Notes: generated by a model from the sequence alone, not told the origin. A stretch of DNA of 64,000 nucleotides from Roseateles sp. XES5 (GCF_020535545.1 NZ_CP084752.1:620001-684000), one strand, 5' to 3'; shown: positions 1 to 9,293, counted from the first letter of the stretch. Made by a program: numbers and translations.

Positions 1-571
1 CGGCGACATTGCCCAGCATGTCGCGCACCAGGGCATTGTCGAAGCCGCGCTTCTTCGCCTCCACCAGCATGCGGGCATTGTTGGGATAGAGGCAGCCCGC
101 CTTGGCGTCGGTCGGCATGCATTCCACCGTCGGGCGGCGGAAGGGCGAGACGGTCAGCGACGAACCGGCCGAGGGCGAGCCCATCGGCGCCTCGAAGAGG
201 CAGAGCGCGAAGCGGGTCGATTCGGCATCCGGCGCGACGACGCTGAAGGAGCCGTGCTCGGCCCAGTACATCGGCTTGATATAGATCGCCGTCTTGCCGT
301 CGAACTTCTTGACGCCTTCCCAGGCGAGCCGCTCGATTTCCGCCGCATCGACCGTCGCCTTGAGGCCGAGTGCCTCGGCGGAACGGTTGACGCGCTGGCA
401 ATGCAGGTCGAGGTCCGGCGCGATGCCGTCGAACCAGCGGGCGCCGTCGAAGACGGTCGAGCCGAGCCACATGGCGTGCGAGGTGGGGCCGATCAGCGGC
501 GGGTTGCCGGATATCCATTCGCCATCCACGAAGGTCCAGGTGGCGGAGCGCGGTGCGGTATCGACTGGCAT
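1..571 (-). CDS. Branched-chain aminotransferase-like enzyme, class IV PLP fold (C-terminus missing)
   Basis: The gene runs off the left edge, so only about 190 N-terminal residues are seen. They follow fold-type IV PLP aminotransferases: an early GSTVFDGARWF segment, an RVNRS arginine region, and DAKAGCLYPNNARM, whose lysine (residue 157) aligns with the PLP-binding lysine of IlvE. Such enzymes transfer amino groups between branched-chain amino acids and 2-oxoglutarate in the cytoplasm, although D-amino acid aminotransferases share the fold. The ATG start is supported by AAGGAG seven bases upstream. No neighbour clarifies the substrate. The family is clear; the exact substrate is inferred. 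Confidence 0.85.
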   Translation of the reverse strand, partial: MPVDTAPRSATWTFVDGEWISGNPPLIGPTSHAMWLGSTVFDGARWFDGIAPDLDLHCQRVNRSAEALGLKATVDAAEIERLAWEGVKKFDGKTAIYIKPMYWAEHGSFSVVAPDAESTRFALCLFEAPMGSPSAGSSLTVSPFRRPTVECMPTDAKAGCLYPNNARMLVEAKKRGFDNALVRDMLGNVA

Positions 572-751
572 GTTCAACTCCTTTTCGCCCATCAGGGGCC
601 CATCAAGGCCGGGCCGGCGCGGCCGGTCAAGCATGTCGTTGCCTTCGTCCAATGCGCGCCGCTTGTCCATTCAAGATGTTGAATGGGTGTATCAGGTCTT
701 ATCATGGGTGCCATTCTGGCCGCGCGCAAACGGTCATGCCATAGAAGAGGC

Positions 752-1264
752 ATGATCGCAGACCCCGCCATGCCGCACATCCGCCGCCTCACCGTCGACG
801 ACGTCGCGGCCTACCGCGCCATCCGCCTGGAAGCGCTGACCGAAGCGCCGGCGGCCTTCGCCAGCACGGCGGCGGATTTCGCGCTGCGTTCCGACGCGGC
901 GCTGCGCGTGACGCTCGCCGAACTCATCCTCTTTGGCGCCTTCCGCAACGGCGAGCCGGTCGGCCTGATGGGCCTGATGCGCAACGGCTCCAGCAAGATG
1001 GCCCACCGCGCCACCGTCATCATGGTCTATGTGCGCGCCGACGAGCGCGGCCGCGCGCTGGCGGATGCGCTGCTGGCCACCGTCACCGAGCATGCCCGCG
1101 GCATGGGCCTGCGCCAGCTGGAACTGGCCGTGGCCGTCGAGAACGCGCCGGCGCTCGCCTTCTATCGCCGGCAGGGCTTTGCCGAGGTGGGACGCATTCC
1201 GGCGGGCTTCCTGCACGAAGGCCGCGAGATCGACGAAATCCTGATGATGCGCCGCATCACCTGA
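752..1264 (+). CDS. GNAT-family N-acetyltransferase
   Basis: The 170-residue protein has the GNAT layout: an N-terminal beta strand opening with [10 protein letters not shown], a central strand with [19 protein letters not shown] that corresponds to the acetyl-CoA pyrophosphate-binding loop, and a C-terminal [21 protein letters not shown] motif typical of motif B. It would acetylate an amine on an unknown small molecule or protein in the cytoplasm. The start is uncertain: ATG at 752 has a purine-rich stretch too close to it, while ATG at 770 lacks a clear site. It ends 16 bases before the alcohol dehydrogenase on the same strand, so co-transcription is possible. Confidence 0.85.
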   Translation: MIADPAMPHIRRLTVDDVAAYRAIRLEALTEAPAAFASTAADFALRSDAALRVTLAELILFGAFRNGEPVGLMGLMRNGSSKMAHRATVIMVYVRADERGRALADALLATVTEHARGMGLRQLELAVAVENAPALAFYRRQGFAEVGRIPAGFLHEGREIDEILMMRRIT

Positions 1265-1280
1265 CAGCGGGAGGACCACC

Positions 1281-2321
1281 ATGCGCGCCATGTATTACGA
1301 AGCCTTCGAGGCGACACCGGAGATCCGCGTGCTGCCCGATCCGACGCCGGCGCCCGGCGGCGTGGTGATCAAGGTGGAGGCGACGGGCCTGTGCCGCAGC
1401 GACTGGCACGGCTGGATGGGGCACGATCCGGACATAAGGCTGCCGCACGTGCCGGGCCATGAGCTGGCCGGCAAAGTGGTGGCCGTCGGCAAGGCCGTGC
1501 GGCGCTTCCGCGAGGGCGAGCGGGTGACGGTGCCCTTCGTTTCCGGCTGCGGCCATTGCGGCGAGTGCCGCTCGGGCAACCAGCAGGTCTGCGAGGAGCA
1601 GTTCCAGCCCGGCTTCACCCATTGGGGCTCCTTTGCGGAATATGTCGCCATCGACCATGCCGACCACAATCTCGTGCACCTGCCCGAGGCGATCGACTAT
1701 GCCACCGCCGCCAGCCTCGGCTGCCGCTTCGCCACCTCCTTCCGCGCCGTGGTCGACCAGGCGCGGGTGACGGGCGGCGAATGGGTGGCGGTGCACGGTT
1801 GCGGCGGCGTCGGCCTTTCCGCCATCATGATCGCCGCCGCCCTCGGCGCGAACCCCATCGCCATCGACATTTCGACGGAGAAGCTGGATTTCGCCCGGAA
1901 GATGGGCGCGGTGGCGACGATCGACGCCCGCGCGGTCGCCGATGTCGCCGAAGCGGTGCGCGAGATCACCGGCGGCGGGGCGCATGCCTCGGTCGATGCG
2001 CTCGGCTCGCCCGTCACCTGCTTCAACTCCATCAAGAACCTGCGCCGGCGCGGGCGGCATGTGCAGGTCGGCCTGATGCTGGCCGAGCACGCCACGCCGC
2101 AAATCCCCATGGCGCAGGTCATCGGCCACGAGCTGGAGATCTACGGCAGCCACGGCATGCAGGCCTGGCGCTACGACGCGATGCTGGCGATGATCGAAAG
2201 CGGCAAGCTCGCGCCGCAGAAGCTGATCGGCCGGCATATCGGGCTGGAGGAGGCCGTGCCGGCGCTGATGGCGATGGACCGGGCGACGGATCTCGGAATC
2301 AGCGTGATCACGCGGTTCTGA
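1281..2321 (+). CDS. Zinc-dependent alcohol dehydrogenase (MDR family)
   Basis: At 346 residues this has the normal length of medium-chain zinc alcohol dehydrogenases. Catalytic zinc ligands are visible as Cys38 (GLCRSDWHG) and His60-Glu61 (PGHE). The structural zinc lobe is complete with Cys90, Cys93, Cys96 and Cys104. The Rossmann motif GCGGVG follows near residue 170. It should oxidise alcohols or reduce aldehydes with NAD(P) in the cytoplasm; the substrate cannot be read from sequence. GGGAGG lies six bases before the ATG. It follows the acetyltransferase closely and precedes a dehalogenase gene after a 77-base gap. Confidence 0.92.
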   Translation: MRAMYYEAFEATPEIRVLPDPTPAPGGVVIKVEATGLCRSDWHGWMGHDPDIRLPHVPGHELAGKVVAVGKAVRRFREGERVTVPFVSGCGHCGECRSGNQQVCEEQFQPGFTHWGSFAEYVAIDHADHNLVHLPEAIDYATAASLGCRFATSFRAVVDQARVTGGEWVAVHGCGGVGLSAIMIAAALGANPIAIDISTEKLDFARKMGAVATIDARAVADVAEAVREITGGGAHASVDALGSPVTCFNSIKNLRRRGRHVQVGLMLAEHATPQIPMAQVIGHELEIYGSHGMQAWRYDAMLAMIESGKLAPQKLIGRHIGLEEAVPALMAMDRATDLGISVITRF

Positions 2322-2398
2322 GGGCGCACCAATCGATTGACATTCCCCGTCCGATACCTGCCAATCGACCGTGACAATGCCAGGAGGAATCGCAGATC

Positions 2399-3049
2399 AT
2401 GTCCCATGCCGCCTATGTCTTCGACGCCTATGGCACGCTGTTCGACGTGCATGCGGCGGTGCGCCGCCATGCGGGGGATGTGGGGCCGAATTACCAGATC
2501 TTCTCCGAGATCTGGCGCGCCAAGCAGCTCGAATATTCCTGGACGCGGGCGCTGATGGGCGCCTATGCCGATTTCTGGCAGCTGACCGAACAGGCGCTCG
2601 ACTATACCTTCAAGCGCATCGGCGGCGTCGATCCGGGACTGCGCCAGAAGCTGCTCGACGCCTACTGGAAGCTCGACTGCTATCCTGAGGTCCCGGCCGT
2701 GCTGAAGGCGCTGAAGCAGCGTGGCGCGCATATCGCCATCCTCTCCAACGGCTCGCCCGCCATGCTCGCCTCGGCCGTGAAGAACGCCGCGCTCGACACC
2801 GTCATCGACGACATCTTCTCGGTGGACGCGCTGAAGACCTACAAGACCGCCCCCGCCGTCTACGATCTCGTGACGACGAACTACCGGCTCTATCCCGAGG
2901 CCGTCTCCTTCCAGTCCTCCAACCGCTGGGACATTGCGGGCGCGACGAAATTCGGTTTCCGCACCGTCTGGATCAACCGCTCCGACATGCCGGACGAATA
3001 TTTCGATCTCGGCCCGGCGCTCATCCTGCCGTCGCTGGAGAGCCTGTAA
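2399..3049 (+). CDS. Haloacid dehalogenase type II (HAD superfamily)
   Basis: This 216-residue protein matches L-2-haloacid dehalogenases: nucleophile Asp9 in [10 protein letters not shown], Arg40 in [11 protein letters not shown], serine in ILSNGSP, lysine in [10 protein letters not shown] and the [10 protein letters not shown] loop. The family hydrolyses L-2-haloalkanoic acids to D-2-hydroxy acids; many rhizobial members may serve other small halogenated or phosphorylated substrates. AGGAGG lies upstream of the ATG with a somewhat long spacing of 11 bases. A TTGACA hexamer at 2338-2343 could belong to its own promoter. Its stop overlaps the next start (TAATG), so the methyltransferase is translationally coupled to it. 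Confidence 0.9.
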   Translation: MSHAAYVFDAYGTLFDVHAAVRRHAGDVGPNYQIFSEIWRAKQLEYSWTRALMGAYADFWQLTEQALDYTFKRIGGVDPGLRQKLLDAYWKLDCYPEVPAVLKALKQRGAHIAILSNGSPAMLASAVKNAALDTVIDDIFSVDALKTYKTAPAVYDLVTTNYRLYPEAVSFQSSNRWDIAGATKFGFRTVWINRSDMPDEYFDLGPALILPSLESL

Positions 3050-3822
3050 TGGCCTGGTCCGCCGCGCAATATCTGAAGTTCGAGGACGAACGCACCCGTC
3101 CGGCCCGCGACCTCATCGCCCAGGTGCCGGCCGATCTCGTCGCCGGCACGGTCTACGATCTCGGCTGCGGCCCGGGCAATTCGACGGAGCTGCTGGTCAG
3201 GCGCTTTCCCGGCCGGGGCGTGCGCGGCGTCGACAATGCCGCCGACATGCTGAAGGCCGCGCGAGAGCGCCTGCCGGGCGTCGATTTCGTCGAATGCGAC
3301 CTTGCCGCCTGGAAGCCGCACGAACCGGCCGCCCTGCTCTTCGCCAATGCCGTCTTCCAGTGGCTGCCGGACCATGTGGCGCTGCTGGCAAAGGCGATGG
3401 AGGGGCTGCGCCCGGGCGGCGTGCTCGCCGTGCAGATGCCCGACAACATCACCGAACCCTCCCATCTGCTGATGGAGGAGAGCGCGCTTTCCGGCCCCTG
3501 GCGCGCGGCCTTCGCGAACGGCACGCCGCGCCGCAACGCCCTGCCCGCCCCCGCCGCCTATTTCGACGCCCTCGGCCCCGGCGCCGCCCGCGTCGACGTC
3601 TGGCACAGCGTCTACTACCACCCGATGGCGGACGCGGCCGCCATCGTCGAATGGGTCAAGGGCACAGGCCTTCGCCCCTATCTCGACCGCATTCCCGCCG
3701 AACACCAGGCCGCCTTCCTCGCCGACTACGAGGCCCGCATCGCCAAGGCCTATGCGCCGATGGCGGACGGACGGCGGCTGCTACGCTTCCCGCGGATCTT
3801 CATCGTGGCGGTGAAGGCCTGA
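3049..3822 (+). CDS. tam: Trans-aconitate 2-methyltransferase
   Basis: The 257-residue product has the length and motifs of Tam: [20 protein letters not shown] at the start, SAM-binding [11 protein letters not shown], and the family motif [12 protein letters not shown]. Tam methylates trans-aconitate, a spontaneous by-product of cis-aconitate that inhibits aconitase, using S-adenosylmethionine in the cytoplasm. Its ATG overlaps the stop of the dehalogenase gene, so both are probably one transcript. It is convergent with the LysR gene that follows. Confidence 0.93.
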   Translation: MAWSAAQYLKFEDERTRPARDLIAQVPADLVAGTVYDLGCGPGNSTELLVRRFPGRGVRGVDNAADMLKAARERLPGVDFVECDLAAWKPHEPAALLFANAVFQWLPDHVALLAKAMEGLRPGGVLAVQMPDNITEPSHLLMEESALSGPWRAAFANGTPRRNALPAPAAYFDALGPGAARVDVWHSVYYHPMADAAAIVEWVKGTGLRPYLDRIPAEHQAAFLADYEARIAKAYAPMADGRRLLRFPRIFIVAVKA

Positions 3823-3870
3823 TCGTTTCGGCGGCGCGCGGGGTTGCCGGGGGCCGCCGCGCGCCGTCCC

Positions 3871-4764
3871 TCAAATCTTCTCCACCAGAAAATCGATGAA
3901 CGCCCGGATGCGGGCGGCGAGATGCTCGTGGCCGGCGAAGACGGCGTGGACGGTTTCGATGTCGCCGGGGTTGCGCGCCTCCAGCACCGGGACCAGCGTG
4001 CCGGCGGCGATGTCGGGCTCGACGTGGAAACGGCCGATGCGGCCGAGACCGAGACCGTCGAGGCAGAGCTGACGCAGGATCGCGCCGCTGGAAACCAGCA
4101 TGTTGCCCGTCGCCTCGACGGTTTCGACGGACTGGCCATCCTCGGAGAGGAAGGGCCAGTCGTCCATGGCGCGGCGGAAGTTGAAGCGCAGGCAATTGTG
4201 CGCGGCAAGCTCGGCCGGGTACCGCGGCGTGCCGTGGCGGGCAAGATAGGCGGGCGCGGCGATGACGACCTTGCGGCTGTCCAGGAGCTTGCGCGCCTTC
4301 AACGATGAATCGCGCAGCGGGCCGGAACGGATGGCGACGTCGGCGCGCTCGCCGATCACGTCGATCACGCCGTCCGTCAGCGTCAGGTCCAGCTCGATTT
4401 CCGGATAGAGCGCCAGGAAATCCGGCAGCAGCGGCAGGATGTAGCGCTCGCCGAAGCCGACCGAGGCATTGACCCTCAGCGGCCCGCGCGGCACCACCTT
4501 CGCCCCTTCCGCAACGATGCGTTCCGTCTCGGCGATCTCCGACAGGATGCGCCGCGCCCTTCCAAGATAGACCTCGCCCTCCGGTGTCAGTTCCAGCCGG
4601 CGCGTGGTGCGCACGAGGAGGCGCGCGCCGAGCCGGTCCTCGATGCGGGTGACGAGCTTGCTGACGGCCGAGGGCGACAGGCCCAGCTTGCGCCCCGCGG
4701 CGGAAAAGCTCTTCAGCTCCGCCGCCAGCACGAAGACCTCCATTTCGCCGGCCCGGTTGTCCAT
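3871..4764 (-). CDS. LysR-family transcriptional regulator
   Basis: The 297-residue protein has an N-terminal winged helix-turn-helix (SFSAAGRKLGLSPSAVSKLVTRIE, residues about 20-40) and a C-terminal LysR substrate-binding domain (RGPLRVNASVGFG onward). It belongs to the LTTR group that often controls a divergent efflux pump or reductase. It is divergent from an MFS transporter and an aldo/keto reductase gene, which are the likely targets. An inverted repeat at 4773-4789 in the shared upstream region is a candidate binding site. Confidence 0.92.
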   Translation of the reverse strand: MDNRAGEMEVFVLAAELKSFSAAGRKLGLSPSAVSKLVTRIEDRLGARLLVRTTRRLELTPEGEVYLGRARRILSEIAETERIVAEGAKVVPRGPLRVNASVGFGERYILPLLPDFLALYPEIELDLTLTDGVIDVIGERADVAIRSGPLRDSSLKARKLLDSRKVVIAAPAYLARHGTPRYPAELAAHNCLRFNFRRAMDDWPFLSEDGQSVETVEATGNMLVSSGAILRQLCLDGLGLGRIGRFHVEPDIAAGTLVPVLEARNPGDIETVHAVFAGHEHLAARIRAFIDFLVEKI

Positions 4765-4772
4765 GCATCACC

Positions 4773-4789
4773 TGTGAATTGACTTCACA
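4773..4789. promoter_or_regulatory. Candidate LysR operator
   Basis: TGTGAA and TTCACA form an inverted repeat separated by five bases, just upstream of the LysR start and about 115 bases before the divergent MFS gene. This is the position expected for an autoregulating LysR site. The symmetry is visible; the protein partner is inferred. Confidence 0.45.
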
Positions 4790-4902
4790 TATGCTTATCC
4801 ACTTCTCGCGATTAACGCGCAAGTCGCCTGGCCCCATATTCCGCCCCGAACCTCAACACCACCCAACAGGACGCCCGGCCACCGGGCGCGGGGATTTCGA
4901 CC

Positions 4903-6096
4903 ATGCCACTTGCCCTCTTTGCCCTCACCGTCGCGGCCTTTGCCATCGGCACGACGGAGTTCGTGATCGTCGGCCTCATCCCCACCATAGCGGCCGATCT
5001 GGCCGTCTCCCTGCCCTCGGCCGGCGCCCTTGTCAGCCTCTACGCCCTGGGCGTGGCCGTGGGCGCGCCCCTGCTGACCGCGCTCACCGGCCGCCTGCCG
5101 CGCAAGACCCTGCTGCTGGTCCTGATGGCCCTGTTCAGCGCCGGCAATCTGCTGGCCTGGCTGGCGCCGGGCTATGCCAGCCTGGTGGCCGCCCGGGTGC
5201 TGACCGGCCTGACCCACGGCGTCTTCTTCTCCATTGCCTCCACCCTGGCCACCGGCCTGGTGCCCAAGGAGAAGGCGGCCAGCGCCATCGCCACCCTGTT
5301 CAGCGGCCTGACCGTGGCCCTGGTGACGGGTGTGCCTCTGGGCACCTTCATCGGCCAGCACTTCGGCTGGCGCGCCACCTTCCTGGCAGTGGCCGGCCTG
5401 GGCCTGCTGGCCCTGGCGGGCAGCGCGGCCTTTGTGCCACGCGGCATCGCCCATGCCCGGCCCGCGGGCCTGCTGGAGCAGGCCAAGGTGCTGGCTCAGC
5501 CGCGCCTGCTCCTGGTCTATGCCATGACGGCCCTGGGCTATGGCGGCAGCTTCGTGGCCTTCACCTTTCTGGCGCCCATGCTGCAAGAGGTCACCGGCCT
5601 TTCCGCCAACACCGTCAGCCTCGTGCTGGTGCTCTATGGCGCGGCCATCGCCCTCGGCAACGTCATCGGCGGCAAGGTGGCGGACCGCGATCCCGTCAGG
5701 GCGCTCGTCGTGCTCTTCGCCCTGCAGGCCGCCGTGCTGGTCATCCTGACCTTCACCGCGCCCGCGCCGTTCCTCGCGCTCGTCACGCTGGCCGCGCTCG
5801 GCTTCCTGTCCTTCGCCAATGTGCCGGGCCTGCAGCTCTATGTCGTTGACATGGCCAGGCGTCACCGCCCGGCCGCCGTGGACGTCGCCTCGGCGCTCAA
5901 CATCGCCGCCTTCAACCTCGGCATCGCCGCCGGCGCATGGATCGGCGGTCTGGTCGTCGCCTCGCCGCTCGGCCTCGGCGCAACGCCCTGGATCGGCGCC
6001 ATCCTCGTTGCGGGCGCACTCGGCCTGACGCTGGCCAGCGGCGCGCTCGACCGGCGCGAGCGCAGCCAGCCGGACGCCGCCTGCCAGCCGGCCTGA
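4903..6096 (+). CDS. MFS efflux transporter, AraJ/arabinose-efflux type (DHA1)
   Basis: This 397-residue membrane protein starts ALFALTVAAFAIGTTEFVIVG, the signature of the DHA1 sugar/drug efflux group, and shows about twelve hydrophobic segments. GRLPRKTLLL is the loop 2-3 motif. It likely exports a drug or sugar-like compound using the proton gradient. It is divergent from a LysR gene and followed by an aldo/keto reductase after 62 bases. Odd: about 5050-5600 uses CTG for nearly every leucine and GTG for most valines, unlike both flanks, so the middle of the gene may be foreign or chimeric although the frame stays open. Confidence 0.88.
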   Translation: MPLALFALTVAAFAIGTTEFVIVGLIPTIAADLAVSLPSAGALVSLYALGVAVGAPLLTALTGRLPRKTLLLVLMALFSAGNLLAWLAPGYASLVAARVLTGLTHGVFFSIASTLATGLVPKEKAASAIATLFSGLTVALVTGVPLGTFIGQHFGWRATFLAVAGLGLLALAGSAAFVPRGIAHARPAGLLEQAKVLAQPRLLLVYAMTALGYGGSFVAFTFLAPMLQEVTGLSANTVSLVLVLYGAAIALGNVIGGKVADRDPVRALVVLFALQAAVLVILTFTAPAPFLALVTLAALGFLSFANVPGLQLYVVDMARRHRPAAVDVASALNIAAFNLGIAAGAWIGGLVVASPLGLGATPWIGAILVAGALGLTLASGALDRRERSQPDAACQPA

Positions 6097-6158
6097 AACC
6101 CTTCCCCCTGCCGGAGCGTTCCTCCCGAAGCTCCGGCGCCCATCGAAAGGAGACTCCC

Positions 6159-6992
6159 ATGAAAACCGTCAACGCCAATGGCGCCCATATTCCCCAGCTC
6201 GGCTTCGGCACCTTCCGCATGCCGGACGCCGATGTGCTCGCCATCCTGCCCAAGGCCCTTCAGGGCGGCTTCACCCATGTCGACACCGCGCAGATCTACG
6301 ACAACGAGGCGGCGGTCGGCACGGCCATCCAGCAATCCGGCATCGCGCGGGAAAATATCTTTCTCACCACCAAGGTCTGGGTCGCCAATTACGGCCGGGA
6401 CCGCTTCGCCGCCTCGGTGGAGGAGAGCCTTTCCAGGCTGAAGACCGACCATGTCGACCTTCTGCTGCTGCACTGGCCGAACGAGGCCGTGCCGCTGGAG
6501 GTGCAGATCGGCGAACTCAACGCCGTGCGCGAGCGCGGCCTTGCCAGGCATATCGGCATCAGCAACTTCAACACCGCGCAGATGGCCGAGGCCGTGCGCC
6601 TCAGCGCCGCGCCGCTCGCCACCAACCAGGTCGAGTATCATCCCTATCTCGACCAGATGAAGGTGCTGGAGGCCGCCGAGACCTATGGCATGGCGCTGAC
6701 CGCCTATTACGCCATGGCCGACGGCAGGGTGCCGAACGACCCCGTGCTGCGCGAGATCGGCGCGGCGCATGGCAAGTCGGCCGCGCAGGTCGGCCTTCGC
6801 TGGCTGATCCAGCAGCCGGACGTGGTGGCGCTCACCAAGACGGCGACGGAAAGCCGGCTTGCCGAGAACCTCGCGCTGTTCGATTTCACGCTGACGCAGG
6901 ACGAGATGACACGCATCCACCGCCTTGCCGGCCCGAACGGCCGCATCGTCAGCCCGGATGGCCTTGCCCCGGCCTGGGACGTCGCCGCCTGA
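6159..6992 (+). CDS. Aldo/keto reductase
   Basis: The 277-residue protein carries the AKR catalytic tetrad: Asp42 and Tyr47 (HVDTAQIYDNE), Lys72 (TTKVW) and His105 (LLLHWP), in a TIM-barrel framework with the NADPH-binding LTKTATESRLAENL region near the C-terminus. It should reduce aldehydes, ketones or 2,5-diketo-gluconate-like substrates with NADPH in the cytoplasm. GAAAGGAG lies upstream of the ATG. Its place behind the MFS gene and a divergent LysR suggests one regulon for handling and exporting a reactive compound. Confidence 0.92.
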   Translation: MKTVNANGAHIPQLGFGTFRMPDADVLAILPKALQGGFTHVDTAQIYDNEAAVGTAIQQSGIARENIFLTTKVWVANYGRDRFAASVEESLSRLKTDHVDLLLLHWPNEAVPLEVQIGELNAVRERGLARHIGISNFNTAQMAEAVRLSAAPLATNQVEYHPYLDQMKVLEAAETYGMALTAYYAMADGRVPNDPVLREIGAAHGKSAAQVGLRWLIQQPDVVALTKTATESRLAENLALFDFTLTQDEMTRIHRLAGPNGRIVSPDGLAPAWDVAA

Positions 6993-7038
6993 TATTCTCG
7001 GCGGGGCTGCCGCCCCGCCGGTCTCTCTCAAAAAAGGT

Positions 7039-7061
7039 GGCCGGCTTTTCAAAAGCCGGCC
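7039..7061 (+). terminator. Hairpin after aldo/keto reductase
   Basis: GGCCGGC and GCCGGCC pair around an A/T-rich loop, 46 bases after the reductase stop. No long T run follows, so it may end transcription weakly or protect the 3' end. Confidence 0.45.
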
Positions 7062-7109
7062 GGCCGGATATGGGTGATGCGCCGCCTCGCATGCGGCAGG
7101 GAGCCCCTC

Positions 7110-8264
7110 ATGCAGTCCTCGTCTTCGACCGTCTTTACGCCGGACTGGCCGGCCATCGTCGCCGTTGTCCTCGGCGCGACCGCCTTTTCGGTGGCGCAGG
7201 GGCTCACCTATCCGCTCGTCTCGCTGACGCTGGAGGCGCGCGGCTTCTCCCCCTCGATGATCGGCTTCAACGCCATCGCCTATGCCGCTGGCATGGGCGC
7301 CTCGACGCTGCTCATCGGCAGCCTCACCACGCGCTGGCGCGCCGACCGGCTGATCATCGCAAGCCTCATCGTCTGCTCGATGTGCCTTGCCACCTTCGCT
7401 GCGTCCTCGTCCTTCACGGTGTGGCTCGTCGCCCGCTTCCTGCTCGGCTTCTTCGCCAGCGTCATCTTCATGCTGGGCGAGGCCTGGCTCAACGCCGCCT
7501 GTCCGGACCGGCTGCGCGGCCGCGTCTCCGGCCTCTACGGCGCCGGCATCTGCGCGGGCTTTGCGGCCGGGCCGCTTGCCATTCCGCTGCTCGGCAGCGA
7601 GGGCGGGCTCGGCTTCGCGCTGACGGCCGTCTATCTCGCCATCGTCGCCTTCGCCACGGGCATGCTGATGTTCTCGACGAAGACGGTGCCGGAGCCCTCG
7701 TCCAACGGCGAACTCCTCCGCTTCTTCAAGGCCGCGCCGCTGCTGGTGGGCATGGTCTTCGTCTTCGGCTTCGCCGATATCGCGGCGATCTCGGCCATGC
7801 CGGTCTATTTCGTGAAGATGGGCTACAGCCAGTCCTTCGCCGCCGTCAGCGTGACGGTGCTTGCCCTGCCGACGGCCATCGCGCAGCCCTTCATCGGCGT
7901 GCTGCTCGACAAGCTGCCGCGCGAGCGCGTGGCGCTGGCCGCCGTCAGCGTCGCGGCCGCCAGCTACCTCATCCTGCCGCTGGTGCAGTCGGAAATCGCC
8001 ATCCTCACGGTCTTCGCCATCATGGGCGGAGCCGCCTTCTCGCTCTATACCTGCGCCCTCGCCATGCTCGGGGAGCGGCACAGCGGCTCCATGCTGGTGG
8101 CCGGCAGCGCGGCCTTCGCGCTCGCCTACTCGGTCGGCAGCGGCGCGGGTTCGGGCCTGACGGGCGCCATCATGGATGCGGGCGGGCCGCAGGCCGGGCC
8201 AATCTCCGTCGGCCTTGGGCTTTCCGCCTTCACCGCCGCGCTGATCTTCGCGCGGCGGCGGTAA
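7110..8264 (+). CDS. MFS transporter, YcaD-like
   Basis: About 384 residues with twelve predicted membrane segments. Motifs such as RFLLGFFASVIFMLGEAWLN and DRLRGRVSGLYGAG place it in the YcaD-like MFS group, close in type to the protein at 21108-22349. The substrate is unknown. I chose the ATG at 7110 because GGCAGGGAG lies six bases before it; an upstream in-frame ATG at 7074 has no such site. The next gene begins five bases after its stop, so the two form one unit. Confidence 0.88.
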   Translation: MQSSSSTVFTPDWPAIVAVVLGATAFSVAQGLTYPLVSLTLEARGFSPSMIGFNAIAYAAGMGASTLLIGSLTTRWRADRLIIASLIVCSMCLATFAASSSFTVWLVARFLLGFFASVIFMLGEAWLNAACPDRLRGRVSGLYGAGICAGFAAGPLAIPLLGSEGGLGFALTAVYLAIVAFATGMLMFSTKTVPEPSSNGELLRFFKAAPLLVGMVFVFGFADIAAISAMPVYFVKMGYSQSFAAVSVTVLALPTAIAQPFIGVLLDKLPRERVALAAVSVAAASYLILPLVQSEIAILTVFAIMGGAAFSLYTCALAMLGERHSGSMLVAGSAAFALAYSVGSGAGSGLTGAIMDAGGPQAGPISVGLGLSAFTAALIFARRR

Positions 8265-8269
8265 CGGCC

Positions 8270-8776
8270 GTGGCCGTTCCGCAGGACAGGGACGCGCTGC
8301 TTGCCGCCATCCGCCTCGAATTCGGCAAGCTGACGACGGTGCTGGCGGAGGTTCCGCCCGCCCGCCTCCACGAGCGCAGCATGGAAGGACATGCCAGGGG
8401 CACGACGATGAGCCCCTTCGATCTCGTCGGCTATCTCACCGGCTGGAACGAACTGGTGCTGAAATGGCTGGAGCGGGACGCCGCCGGCAAGGATATCGAT
8501 TTTCCGGAAACCGGCTTCCAATGGAACGAACTGGGCAGGCTCGCCGGCAAATTCTACGCCGATTACGAGGGGATCGCCTATCCGCAGCTCGCCGCGCGGC
8601 TGCAGGCCGCGAACGGCAGGATCGCCGCCTTCCTTGAAAGCACGGATGACGCGGCGCTCTACGGCCGGCCCTGGTACGGGAAATGGACGATGGGCAGGAT
8701 GATCCAGTTCAACACGTCATCGCCCTACGCCAATGCGCGTGGCCGCCTGCGCAAGTGGCTGAAAGCCCGCGCGTAG
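8270..8776 (+). CDS. ClbS/DfsB-family four-helix-bundle protein (GTG start)
   Basis: The 168-residue protein starts at a GTG five bases after the MFS stop and reads VAVPQDRDALLAAIRLEFGKL. It has the ClbS/DfsB (DUF1706) layout: helices rich in Leu/Ala, MSPFDLVGYLTGWNELVLKW in helix two and a C-terminal WTMGRMIQFNTSSPYANARGRLRKWLK segment. In Escherichia coli ClbS inactivates colibactin; most relatives have no known substrate. Coupling to the transporter hints at joint handling of one compound, which is inference. The stop is followed by a strong hairpin. Confidence 0.8.
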   Translation: MAVPQDRDALLAAIRLEFGKLTTVLAEVPPARLHERSMEGHARGTTMSPFDLVGYLTGWNELVLKWLERDAAGKDIDFPETGFQWNELGRLAGKFYADYEGIAYPQLAARLQAANGRIAAFLESTDDAALYGRPWYGKWTMGRMIQFNTSSPYANARGRLRKWLKARA

Positions 8777-8825
8777 CGCGGCAAAGCGGCATCGCACCGG
8801 TGAGCCGCAACGGCTCGGGGCGGGA

Positions 8826-8851
8826 GCCATCCCGCGCGGACGCGGGATGGC
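8826..8851. terminator. Hairpin between convergent genes
   Basis: Arms GCCATCCCGCG and CGCGGGATGGC form a perfect 11-base stem with loop CGGA. It sits between the ClbS-like gene and the convergent DUF2267-like gene, and could end both transcripts, though no T tract is present. Confidence 0.55.
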
Positions 8852-8862
8852 GAAAGCAGAGA

Positions 8863-9258
8863 TCAGACGAACTGGCTGAGGCCCGGAACGGAGGCGACGA
8901 CTTCGTCGACCACTTCGTTGCCGGCATGTTCGCGGGCGACCGCGATGGTTTCCTTGGCAAGGCCGGTGATCTCGCCCATGCCGAGGCCCTGGCTCATCAG
9001 TTGCTGGCCGAGGGCCATGACGCCGCCGCCACCGCCGATGGCGCTCATCAGGCTGCCGAGCAGGCCGCCCTTGCCTTCGCCTTCGCCGTTGTACTGGGCG
9101 ACGAGATCGGAAGCACCCGGAATGGCCTCGATCATCCGGGCGACCGGGCCGTCGGCGGCTTCGCGCTGCAGGAAGCCGAGCATCATGCCGATGGCCTTTT
9201 CAGCCAGAGCCGCGTCGATGCCGACAGCTTCGGAAACGCGGGAGACGAGATCGTTCAT
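8863..9258 (-). CDS. DUF2267/DUF2780-like small helical protein
   Basis: A 131-residue protein with two helical parts joined by a glycine-rich linker (SAIGGGGGVMALGQQLM). The start MNDLVSRVSEAVGIDAALAE and the paired ALAEKAIGMMLGFLQRE segment resemble DUF2267/DUF2780 proteins of unknown role, often linked to envelope or stress functions. GGAGGATTTTCC precedes the ATG. It is monocistronic, convergent with the ClbS-like gene and divergent from the HerA-like gene. A TTGACGTCAA palindrome at 9284-9293 lies just upstream of it. Confidence 0.65.
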   Translation of the reverse strand: MNDLVSRVSEAVGIDAALAEKAIGMMLGFLQREAADGPVARMIEAIPGASDLVAQYNGEGEGKGGLLGSLMSAIGGGGGVMALGQQLMSQGLGMGEITGLAKETIAVAREHAGNEVVDEVVASVPGLSQFV

Positions 9259-9283
9259 GGAAAATCCTCCGATGGAATTGACG

Positions 9284-9293
9284 TTGACGTCAA
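9284..9293. promoter_or_regulatory. Short palindrome upstream of the DUF2267-like gene
   Basis: TTGACGTCAA is a perfect 10-base palindrome 25 bases upstream of the start. It could be a regulator site; the binding protein is unknown and chance is possible. Confidence 0.3.

Noticed and set aside
5862..8081. 739-codon open frame on the minus strand
   Set aside because: It is rich in Arg, Asp, Gly and His as expected for the antisense of high-GC genes, and covers three well-supported plus-strand genes.
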